NCBI GenBank assembly: GCA_030669135.1
Contig: DAOVEE010000130.1
Span: 1-5,303 of the forward strand
Source: Candidatus Bathyarchaeota archaeon
GTDB taxonomy: Archaea; Thermoproteota; Bathyarchaeia; TCS64
Reading direction: 5' to 3'
DNA length: 5,303 bases
The position numbers were made by a program, and so were the translations under genes. Shown here piece by piece: positions 1-5,087 of the stretch. Each line of letters opens with the position of its first letter. Position 1 is the first letter of the stretch. The notes below the pieces were generated by a model. The model searched no databases. It saw only the letters and a program-made list of their open reading frames with translations, and was not told the DNA's origin.

Positions 1-12
1 ATCAGGTGAGAT

Positions 13-273
13 TTGAGGAATTTGCCCGGCTCATCCATAGATGTCTCGCCCACGGAGCAGAGCTTCGTTAACGCCGTAATGTATTATAGACGAGAGTTGA
101 TGCTTGTGGATAAAGGCGAGAAGGCGACGACACACTTCACCGACGGGCAGAGGAAAGCCCTGGTGAAGGCGGGGATACTCGTCAGGATATACGGAAAGGG
201 AGGTTGCCGCCTCCTCCTCTCCAATAGGGCTAGGCGGGTCATTGACGAGGTTGAGCCCACCCTCCTCGGGTAG
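13..273 (+). CDS. Small winged-helix-like hypothetical protein
   Basis: This 86-residue protein is not one I recognise by name. Residues 16-31 look like an amphipathic helix. Residues 42-52 (FTDGQRKALVK) look like a second helix leading into AGILVRI. Residues 57-69 could form a beta wing with a glycine-rich turn (YGKGGCR), and 70-80 (SNRARRVIDEV) a final helix. That order resembles the small winged helix-turn-helix modules common in archaea, so a DNA-binding role is plausible but inferred. No membrane segment or signal peptide is seen. The start is uncertain. An in-frame TGA at 7-9 blocks extension, leaving TTG at 13, TTG at 22 (with GAGG just upstream) or ATG at 79 as candidates; GGTGAG at 5-10 favours one of the first two. 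The TGA at 7-9 may end an upstream gene, but only two of its codons would be visible. Codon use matches the neighbours. The gene converges on the deacylase, with two bases between the stop codons. Confidence 0.6.
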   Translation: MRNLPGSSIDVSPTEQSFVNAVMYYRRELMLVDKGEKATTHFTDGQRKALVKAGILVRIYGKGGCRLLLSNRARRVIDEVEPTLLG

Positions 274-275
274 GC

Positions 276-2048
276 CTAAACACGTTTCAGGACGCGGCCA
301 GGCGTAGCCCCGGTGTGTCTGCCTTTCTCGACGACGGCCTCGCCGTTCACGAAGACATGCTCAATTCCCTCTGGGTGGCGCCTCGTCTCTATCTCGTCTC
401 CCAGTACCTTGAGGCCGGGAACGTCCATGAGGACGATGTCGGCGTAGGCCCCCTTCTTGAGGACTCCTCGGTCTTCCAGGTTGTGCACCCTCGCCGCCAT
501 GGTGGACGTCTTCTGGACGGCCTCCTCCAGCGTGAACAGGTTGCTGTCCCTCACGTACTTTATGTAGAACATGGGGAACGCGCTGAAGGTGTTGATGCCG
601 GGGAAGGTGTAGGGCGGGGTCTTCATCTCCCACTCGGTGTCGAAGACGCTGGTGTCCAGCCCCACCATGCCCTTGGGGTGGGTGTAGTACTGTAGGGCCC
701 ACGTCCTAGGCTCCAGCTGCCCCGTGACTCCGCGGGCGTCCGGGTCCTCGGCGATGATGTCCATCCACGTGTCCCACTCGTCGGCTTCCCGCTCCGCAGC
801 GATCTCCCTTATGCTCTTGCCATCGACGTCGGGAACCTTGCTCTTGAGGACTCGTATGTTCTCGGCCCACCTAGGGTTCGTGTTAGGGTTATAGGCGACC
901 CTGATGAACCATTTGCCGCGGCGTATCGCGTCCTTGACCTCCTCCCTGAAGTCATCGACCTTGAGCCACTTGGCGAAGGCCTCGCGGCTCCCCAGCTCCC
1001 TGAGCCAAGGCGCGTAGAGGCTGCAGAGGTAGGGCATCACGGCGAAGCCGCTTCGGGTCATCTGGGGGATGGCATCCCAGGTTATGTCGAGGTCGCCGCC
1101 GCTCTCCTTCACTATCATGTCTATGGTGGCTTTGAGGTTGGCCGCCTCCAGCTCGTCGGGCGCCGTCGGGTATATCTGCCAACCGGTGCTCAGGTGGGCG
1201 TAGTGGAGCCGCACCCCGGTCTTCTTGTAGACGTCGACGCACTCCATGAGGGCGGTGATCTTCTCGTTGGGCACGTGGCCGGCTGCGACGCCGCGTCGCC
1301 TCCCCGTCCTCCTCCAGTGGGGGCAGTAGACGCCTCCGTACTCCTTGAGCACCGAGACGCTGTCGATGATCTCCTCGTGGGCCGCGAAGACGTCGGGGTC
1401 GTAGTCGAGGCCCGTGCTCATGCCTACGCAGCCGTCCTTCATGGCCTGGTGGATGTGCTCCCGCATCTCGGCCTTCTCCTCCTCGGTGCTGTGACGCTTG
1501 TAGTCGAGACCCATCACCTTGGTGCGGACGCTGCCGTGGCCGACGAGAGCCGCGTAGTTCATGCTTACGCCCGTCTCCTCGACCCTCTTGAAGTAGCCCG
1601 CCATGGTGTCCCAGTCAAGCTTCCAGCCGAAGTACTCCTCCATCCACTCGTTTACCTGCTCCAGCGGATAGTAGGGAAGCCTCGAGTAGTACTTGTATGG
1701 GTCTAGCTCCGGCAGATGGTCCGTCAGCATCCTGGGCACCCTTATGTGCTCACCCAAGGGCGCGGGGCTGCCTCCGCACTGGCCGCCCACGAAGGTGGTG
1801 ACCCCCTGCATCACGTAGCTCTCTGCCTTTGGGAACCACAGCAGGGTCCAATCGGCGTGGCTGTGGGCGTCTATGAACCCGGGGCTGGCCGTGAGGCCCT
1901 TGGCGTCCACCGTCTTAACGGCGTCGCCCTTCACCTTACCTATGGCCGCGACCCTGTCTTCCTTGACTCCTATGGAGCCTTTGTAGGCTTTCCTGCCTGT
2001 ACCCTCGACGATGGTCGCGCCCTTGATCAGGACATCGTATTCGTCCAA
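276..2048 (-). CDS. N-acyl-D-amino-acid deacylase (D-aminoacylase) family amidohydrolase
   Basis: This 590-residue protein is a probable cytosolic zinc hydrolase that removes the acyl group from N-acyl-D-amino acids. The N-terminal beta module is VLIKGATIVEGTG (6-18), followed by GFIDAHSHAD (57-66), the HxH metal site with H62 and H64. GGQCGGSPAPL (88-98) supplies the cysteine ligand (C91) typical of the D-aminoacylase branch. ALVGHGSVR (167-175), VMG (178-180) and GMSTGLDY (209-216) are further family signatures. H244 (PHWRR), H285 (YAHLSTG) and D465 (GLDTS) fit the remaining ligand and catalytic positions. The C-terminus closes with GVLKKGAYADIVLMD (528-542) and FVNGEAVVEKG (566-576). Known D-aminoacylases are about 480-500 residues, so this one is longer, with much of the extra length around 335-455. 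The substrate is therefore uncertain and could be another N-acylated or cyclic compound. The TTG start is fixed by an in-frame TGA four codons upstream and a strong ribosome binding site. Confidence 0.88.
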   Translation of the reverse strand: MDEYDVLIKGATIVEGTGRKAYKGSIGVKEDRVAAIGKVKGDAVKTVDAKGLTASPGFIDAHSHADWTLLWFPKAESYVMQGVTTFVGGQCGGSPAPLGEHIRVPRMLTDHLPELDPYKYYSRLPYYPLEQVNEWMEEYFGWKLDWDTMAGYFKRVEETGVSMNYAALVGHGSVRTKVMGLDYKRHSTEEEKAEMREHIHQAMKDGCVGMSTGLDYDPDVFAAHEEIIDSVSVLKEYGGVYCPHWRRTGRRRGVAAGHVPNEKITALMECVDVYKKTGVRLHYAHLSTGWQIYPTAPDELEAANLKATIDMIVKESGGDLDITWDAIPQMTRSGFAVMPYLCSLYAPWLRELGSREAFAKWLKVDDFREEVKDAIRRGKWFIRVAYNPNTNPRWAENIRVLKSKVPDVDGKSIREIAAEREADEWDTWMDIIAEDPDARGVTGQLEPRTWALQYYTHPKGMVGLDTSVFDTEWEMKTPPYTFPGINTFSAFPMFYIKYVRDSNLFTLEEAVQKTSTMAARVHNLEDRGVLKKGAYADIVLMDVPGLKVLGDEIETRRHPEGIEHVFVNGEAVVEKGRHTGATPGRVLKRV

Positions 2049-2052
2049 AAAA

Positions 2053-2062
2053 TCTCCTCACC
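2053..2062 (-). promoter_or_regulatory. Strong ribosome binding site that fixes a TTG start
   Basis: On the minus strand this reads GGTGAGGAGA, a near-ideal match to the archaeal anti-Shine-Dalgarno sequence. It ends 4 bases before the TTG at 2048-2046. An ATG just upstream (2066-2064) is in another frame, and the deacylase frame has a TGA at 2060-2058. TTG is therefore the only sensible start for that gene. Confidence 0.75.
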
Positions 2063-2080
2063 ATGTATTTGGTTTCAGAG

Positions 2081-2089
2081 AATATAACG
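2081..2089 (-). promoter_or_regulatory. TATA-like box upstream of the deacylase gene
   Basis: The minus strand reads CGTTATATT here, lying in the 62-base gap between the GTPase stop and the deacylase start. Archaeal transcription starts about 25 bases downstream of the TATA centre. That would place the start near 2060, only just ahead of the Shine-Dalgarno sequence, giving a very short leader. The deacylase may thus have its own promoter, although read-through from the GTPase gene is also possible. Confidence 0.45.
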
Positions 2090-2110
2090 TTTAGAAGAGG
2101 CTGAGGGGCC

Positions 2111-3439
2111 CTACTCCAGGGCCTTGAAGACCTCGATGCCGAGGCTCCCTGTCTCGGTCTCCTCGAACTCGTAGCGCACCCTGAGCACAGGCTTGTCGAC
2201 CTCCAGGTATCGCCGGAGGTCCGTCGGGGTTCCCATGAGCACGATGTCGCAGGGAACGGAGTTTATGATTTCCTCCAGCTCCTTCATCTGGTGGGGGCTG
2301 TAGCCCACGGCGGGCAGCAGCTTGCCCAAGTGGGGCCAGAGCTTGTAGACCTCCTTTATGGTGCCCTTGGTGTAGGGCCGCGGGTCGACTATGTCGGCTC
2401 TCTTCTCCATGGCTTTGATGGTGGCTGCGCCGTACTTCATCTCGCCGTGGGTGAGGGTGGGCCCGTCCTCGATGACCAGCACCCTCTTCCCTCTGAGGCT
2501 GTCCTCGTCCTCGGCGGTGATGACCATGTTGGCAGTCACTATCTTGGCGTCTGGGTTGATCTTACGCACGTTCTCCTTGACCTTCTGTACGTTGGACGGG
2601 TCCGCGGTGTTTACCTTGCTCACGACCACGAGATCAGCCATCCTCACATTGGTCTCCCCGGGGTAGTATCTGAGCTCGTGGCCCACCCTGTGGGGGTCGA
2701 CGATGACTATTTGGAGGAGAGGCTCGTAGAACGGGAAATCGTTGTTTCCGCCGTCCCATATCACCACGTCGGCCTCCTCCTCGGCCGCCCTCAGTATGTC
2801 CGCGTAGTCGACGCCGCTGTACACGATGACCCCCATGTCAAGGTGGGGCTCATAGTCCTCACGCTCCTCGATGGTGCAGTCGTGACGATCGAGGTCCTCA
2901 TAGGTCTCGAACCGCTGGACCCGCTGCTTGACCAGGTCCCCGTAAGGCATGGGGTGGCGTATGACCACCACTCTGTAGCCGTTGTCCCGGAGGAGGGAGA
3001 CGAGCCACCTAGAGGTAGGGCTCTTGCCGCTGCCTGTGCGGGAGGCGCAGACGCTGATGAGGGGCTTACTCGGCTTGATCATCGTGTCTCTTGGCCCCAG
3101 CAGAACGAAGCTGGCGCCCGCAGCCTGAACCTCGGAGGCCTTGTCGTGGAGGTACGTCGCCGAGACGTCGCTGTAGGAGAAGAAGACCTCGTCGACTCCA
3201 CGCTCTTCGATGAGTCTTGTGAGCTGGATCTCAGGGTAGATCCTTATGCCGTCCGGGTACATAGGGCCTGACAGTTCCGGGGGGTAGACACGTTTCTCGA
3301 CGCCGGCCCCTGTGTCGAGATCTGATATCTGGGCGGCGGTGAAGGCGACCACCTCGTATCCGGGGTTGTCCCTGAAGAAGGTGTTGAAGTTATGGAAATC
3401 CCTTCCCGCGGCCCCCATGATTATTGCTTTACGTACCAT
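2111..3439 (-). CDS. Cyclic 2,3-diphosphoglycerate synthetase-like P-loop GTPase
   Basis: This 442-residue soluble protein belongs to the archaeal family (COG2403-like, from memory) labelled predicted GTPase or cyclic 2,3-diphosphoglycerate synthetase. That enzyme closes 2,3-diphosphoglycerate into a cyclic thermoprotectant in some methanogens; most relatives are uncharacterised. An N-terminal Rossmann-like domain opens with KAIIMGAAGRDFHNFNTF (4-21). The P-loop region is ISVCASRTGSGKSPTSRWL (128-146). The Walker-B-like part is DVVIWDGGNNDFPFY (224-238). A guanine-specificity-like segment is ADLVVVSKVNTAD (268-280), with SKVN where NKxD would be. THGEMKYGAA (330-339) follows in the C-terminal part. 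Canonical Walker A starts with A/G at the first position, whereas here it is S133; I recall relatives also deviating there. A longer frame runs to 3499, but ATG at 3439 is preferred: it begins directly at the Rossmann strand, and a TATA box lies about 34 bases upstream, implying a nearly leaderless mRNA. The actual reaction here is unproven. Confidence 0.82.
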   Translation of the reverse strand: MVRKAIIMGAAGRDFHNFNTFFRDNPGYEVVAFTAAQISDLDTGAGVEKRVYPPELSGPMYPDGIRIYPEIQLTRLIEERGVDEVFFSYSDVSATYLHDKASEVQAAGASFVLLGPRDTMIKPSKPLISVCASRTGSGKSPTSRWLVSLLRDNGYRVVVIRHPMPYGDLVKQRVQRFETYEDLDRHDCTIEEREDYEPHLDMGVIVYSGVDYADILRAAEEEADVVIWDGGNNDFPFYEPLLQIVIVDPHRVGHELRYYPGETNVRMADLVVVSKVNTADPSNVQKVKENVRKINPDAKIVTANMVITAEDEDSLRGKRVLVIEDGPTLTHGEMKYGAATIKAMEKRADIVDPRPYTKGTIKEVYKLWPHLGKLLPAVGYSPHQMKELEEIINSVPCDIVLMGTPTDLRRYLEVDKPVLRVRYEFEETETGSLGIEVFKALE

Positions 3440-3469
3440 TGAATCTCGTTTAAGGCTTGGACAGGGACC

Positions 3470-3478
3470 CATAAAACT
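3470..3478 (-). promoter_or_regulatory. TATA-like box for the GTPase gene
   Basis: The minus strand reads AGTTTTATG, centred about 34 bases before the ATG at 3439. With the usual archaeal offset, transcription would begin within roughly 5-10 bases of that ATG. This supports the shorter start over the 3499 alternative, which lies upstream of the promoter. No Shine-Dalgarno sequence precedes the ATG, as expected for a near-leaderless transcript. Confidence 0.45.
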
Positions 3479-3558
3479 GTATCCTTTAGGACAAAACACG
3501 TTGATATTGTCTCATACGGGACACCATTTTGTGCTCTGAGAAACCGTCACTGATCCTC

Positions 3559-3577
3559 TTTTTAACACTATAATAAT
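3559..3577 (+). promoter_or_regulatory. A/T-rich promoter candidate for the racemase gene
   Basis: TTTTTAACAC at 3559-3568 overlaps CTATAATAAT at 3568-3577, the most A/T-rich stretch in the divergent intergenic region. A TATA box here would start transcription near 3588-3600, giving an mRNA leader of about 45-55 bases. The second half also reads ATTATTATAG on the other strand, so some bidirectional activity is possible. Which of the two boxes is used cannot be decided from sequence alone. Confidence 0.35.
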
Positions 3578-3601
3578 CCTCGTCTAAGCGGTTTTCAGGG
3601 T

Positions 3602-3617
3602 GGTTCGAACCTTTTTT
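3602..3617 (+). promoter_or_regulatory. Perfect 10-bp palindrome followed by six T
   Basis: GGTTCGAACC at 3602-3611 is a perfect palindrome and is followed directly by TTTTTT (3612-3617). It lies in the predicted leader of the racemase gene, 32 bases before the ATG. It could be an operator for a dimeric regulator, or a weak T-tract terminator acting as an attenuator. It resembles a tRNA T-loop (TTCGAA), but flanking bases do not form a T-arm. Function is inferred only from position and symmetry. Confidence 0.3.
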
Positions 3618-3643
3618 CTAGCGGGTGAAGAGTAGAAGGATAC

Positions 3644-4825
3644 ATGTCTGAGAGGTTTTTCGCGGCGCAGCCCAGCCCTGAGGAGATAAGGAGGAGAATG
3701 ATGGGCTACACCTCGTGGCTGGAGATCAACCTGGACAACATAGAGTTCAACCTACGTAACATAAGGGAGCGGGTGGGCGTCGAGGTGATGCCTGTGGTGA
3801 AGAACAACGCCTACGGGCACGGACTGGTCCCGATCGTCGCCTACCTGGAGACCCAGGGGGTCGCGTGGGTAATGGTAGCGAAGCTCAGGGAGGCCGAGAT
3901 GATAAAGGAGGCGGGCTTCGAGACCGAGGTGCTGAACATGGACGTCCTCTTCGCCGGGGAACAGTACCGCGGCGTCGTGGAGAAGGGCATCACCCAGACA
4001 GTGTACACGCTGGAGGCGGCTGAGAGGCTCAACAAGGCGGCCGAGGAACTAGGCAGGGAGGCCCAGGTCTTCGTCAAGGTTGACACGGGGCTCAACCGTG
4101 TGGGCGTCAGACACACCGAGGCAGCGGCACTCATCGAAGAGATCAACGGGCTCCCCGGCGTCAAGGTGAGGGGCATGTTCTCGACGTTCCAGCAGAGGCC
4201 CGAGGAGGACAGGGTCGCTCTCAGGAGGCTCCTGGCTGTCGACGAGGAGCTCAGGAGTAGGGGCGTAAAGGTGGAGTACAGGAGCATGAGCAGCAGCGAC
4301 GGCGTGTTCCACAACCCGGACGGCTGGCTCGACGTGGTGCGGCCCGGCATAAGCCTCTACGGCGTCTACCCCGAGCCCAAGGACGAGGCAAGCGGCTTGA
4401 AGCTACGGCAGGCCCTCCAGCTTAAGGCCCGAGTCGAGTACGTCAAGTGGGTGGAGGAGGGCGAGTCCGTTACCTACTGGGGCCGGTTCGTCGCGCCGAA
4501 GCGCATGAGGGTCGGCACCCTACACCTAGGGTTCTACGACGGCATCCCGCGGGAGATGGCAAACAAGGGCAAGGTGCTTGTGGACGGCCAGATAAAGCAG
4601 AGCCTAGGCTCGGTGAGCCTCAACCACTACCTAGTGGACCTCACCGGCGTGAAGGCCGAGAAGGGAACCGAGGTGACAGTGATCGCGGAGGAGGGCGAGA
4701 ACAGCCTCTACAAGACCGCGGAAACCGCGGGGTGGATGACGTACAGCCTGCTAAACCACCTCAATCCGTTGATGCCCAGAGTCTACTTCAGGGACGAGGA
4801 ACCCGTGGCCCTACTTGAACCATAA
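3644..4825 (+). CDS. Divergent alanine racemase family protein (alr-like)
   Basis: This 393-residue protein has the fold-type III, PLP-dependent alanine racemase layout along its whole length. WLEINLDNIEFNLRNI (25-40) opens the barrel. MPVVKNNAYGHG (49-60) carries the PLP Schiff-base lysine K53 and Y57. VFVKVDTGLNRVGV (142-155) holds K145 and R152. VVRPGISLYG (231-240) holds R233, which contacts the PLP ring nitrogen. GTLHLGFYDGIPR (291-303) and LGSVSLNHYLVDLTG (321-335) belong to the C-terminal beta domain. Several canonical residues differ. The catalytic tyrosine of GYADG is F297 with Y298 next to it, the THFA histidine is T181, the MDQ aspartate is N327, and the phosphate-binding tyrosine near VPR aligns with P375. 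The family is clear but the exact substrate is not; it may be a racemase for another amino acid. The start could be ATG 3644, or ATG 3698/3701 (375/374 residues), which follow AGGAGG and begin nearer the conserved barrel start. The gene is transcribed divergently from the GTPase gene. Confidence 0.85.
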   Translation: MSERFFAAQPSPEEIRRRMMGYTSWLEINLDNIEFNLRNIRERVGVEVMPVVKNNAYGHGLVPIVAYLETQGVAWVMVAKLREAEMIKEAGFETEVLNMDVLFAGEQYRGVVEKGITQTVYTLEAAERLNKAAEELGREAQVFVKVDTGLNRVGVRHTEAAALIEEINGLPGVKVRGMFSTFQQRPEEDRVALRRLLAVDEELRSRGVKVEYRSMSSSDGVFHNPDGWLDVVRPGISLYGVYPEPKDEASGLKLRQALQLKARVEYVKWVEEGESVTYWGRFVAPKRMRVGTLHLGFYDGIPREMANKGKVLVDGQIKQSLGSVSLNHYLVDLTGVKAEKGTEVTVIAEEGENSLYKTAETAGWMTYSLLNHLNPLMPRVYFRDEEPVALLEP

Positions 4826-4841
4826 TCCCCTAGATGGGGAT
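4825..4841 (+). terminator. Hairpin at the racemase stop followed by pyrimidine-rich DNA
   Basis: ATCCCC (4825-4830) and GGGGAT (4836-4841) form a perfect 6-bp stem with a 5-base loop, beginning on the last base of the stop codon. A T/C-rich tract follows at about 4859-4886. Archaeal termination depends mainly on T-rich tracts, so this is a plausible end for the racemase transcript. The hairpin's own contribution is uncertain. Confidence 0.4.
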
Positions 4842-4875
4842 AGCGTGCTAAGTATAGATTCTTCCTTCACTTATC

Positions 4876-4883
4876 CTATATTC
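4876..4883 (+). promoter_or_regulatory. TATA-like box in the 3' intergenic region
   Basis: CTATATTC lies about 32 bases before the first arm of the two-helix inverted-repeat element at 4912. With the normal archaeal offset, transcription would start at about 4905-4907, just outside that element. This is what an independently transcribed structured RNA would need, though the same promoter could equally drive the chimeric gene at 5088 with a long leader. Confidence 0.4.
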
Positions 4884-4911
4884 TTGAAACAGTAAGACAT
4901 GCTGTAAAGGC

Positions 4912-5006
4912 CTGTGAACTGATAGGGATGGAGGGCAGCATTATTTTACCCGCGTTTGGTTAGGGGCTAGGGTCGCCGCCCTCCGTCGGTAAATTCAAGT
5001 TCACAG
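4912..5006 (+). ncRNA. Candidate structured RNA built on two nested inverted repeats
   Basis: CTGTGAACT (4912-4920) is perfectly complementary to AGTTCACAG (4998-5006). Nested inside, GATGGAGGGC (4927-4936) pairs with GCCCTCCGTC (4978-4987) over 10 bp with one G-U. The helices are separated by 6 bases on one side and 10 on the other. A short inner helix, ACCC (4948-4951) with GGGT (4970-4973), is possible. A TATA box about 30 bases upstream fits a transcript beginning just before the outer helix. I recognise no known RNA family: it lacks C/D boxes, tRNA arms and an H/ACA kink-turn. Alternatives are a structured leader for the gene at 5088, or a small inverted-repeat element of mobile origin, since it sits beside recombinase sequence. 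The strand is assumed from the promoter; the inverted repeats themselves do not show it. Confidence 0.4.
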
Positions 5007-5041
5007 TATAAGGATTATGAAACATTAACGAGGGTATTGAG

Positions 5042-5083
5042 ATGCACCATTGGGCGTGACGCCCTTTGGTGAACCCCATCACC
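5042..5083 (+). promoter_or_regulatory. Leader with a five-codon ORF and alternative hairpins
   Basis: A micro-ORF at 5042-5059 would encode MHHWA and has a GAGGGT site 6 bases ahead of its ATG. A hairpin pairs CACCA (5045-5049) with TGGTG (5067-5071) and GGGCG (5052-5056) with CGCCC (5060-5064), with a T-T/T-T mismatch between them. The micro-ORF stop TGA is exactly the three-base loop. GGTGA (5068-5072) can instead pair with TCACC (5079-5083), and the two pairings exclude each other. This looks like an attenuator or translation-control leader, but no regulation is proven. Confidence 0.3.
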
Positions 5084-5087
5084 AGAG

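Noticed and set aside
1194..2087. Two further plus-strand frames (170 and 123 codons) opposite the deacylase gene
   Set aside because: They mirror conserved deacylase motifs on the other strand and have the same biased composition as other antisense shadows.
2291..3271. Open frame of 326 codons on the plus strand opposite the GTPase gene
   Set aside because: It is the antisense shadow of a G+C-rich gene: its sequence is rich in Val, Gly, His and Leu, shows no recognisable motif, and the opposite strand encodes a clear P-loop protein.
3595..3620. tRNA T-arm because of GGTTCGAACC
   Set aside because: The bases flanking TTCGAAC do not pair as a 5-bp T-stem, and no acceptor, D or anticodon arm is present upstream.
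3841..4350. Minus-strand frames inside the racemase gene
   Set aside because: They are Ser/Leu/Thr/Pro-rich low-complexity translations, with no start signals, opposite a clearly conserved PLP enzyme.
4960..4973. Telomere-like TTAGGGGCTAGGG
   Set aside because: There are only two imperfect units, and the G-rich stretch can be explained by an inner stem and by chance.
4912..5010. H/ACA guide RNA, because of a two-helix hairpin with an internal pocket and ACA near the 3' end
   Set aside because: The ACA (5003-5005) lies inside the outer helix rather than after it, and no UGA/GA kink-turn is seen above the 10-bp helix.
4905..5013. Target-site duplication flanking the inverted-repeat element (TAAAGG and TATAAGG)
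   Set aside because: The two flanks are not identical and are short, so they do not support a transposition event on their own.
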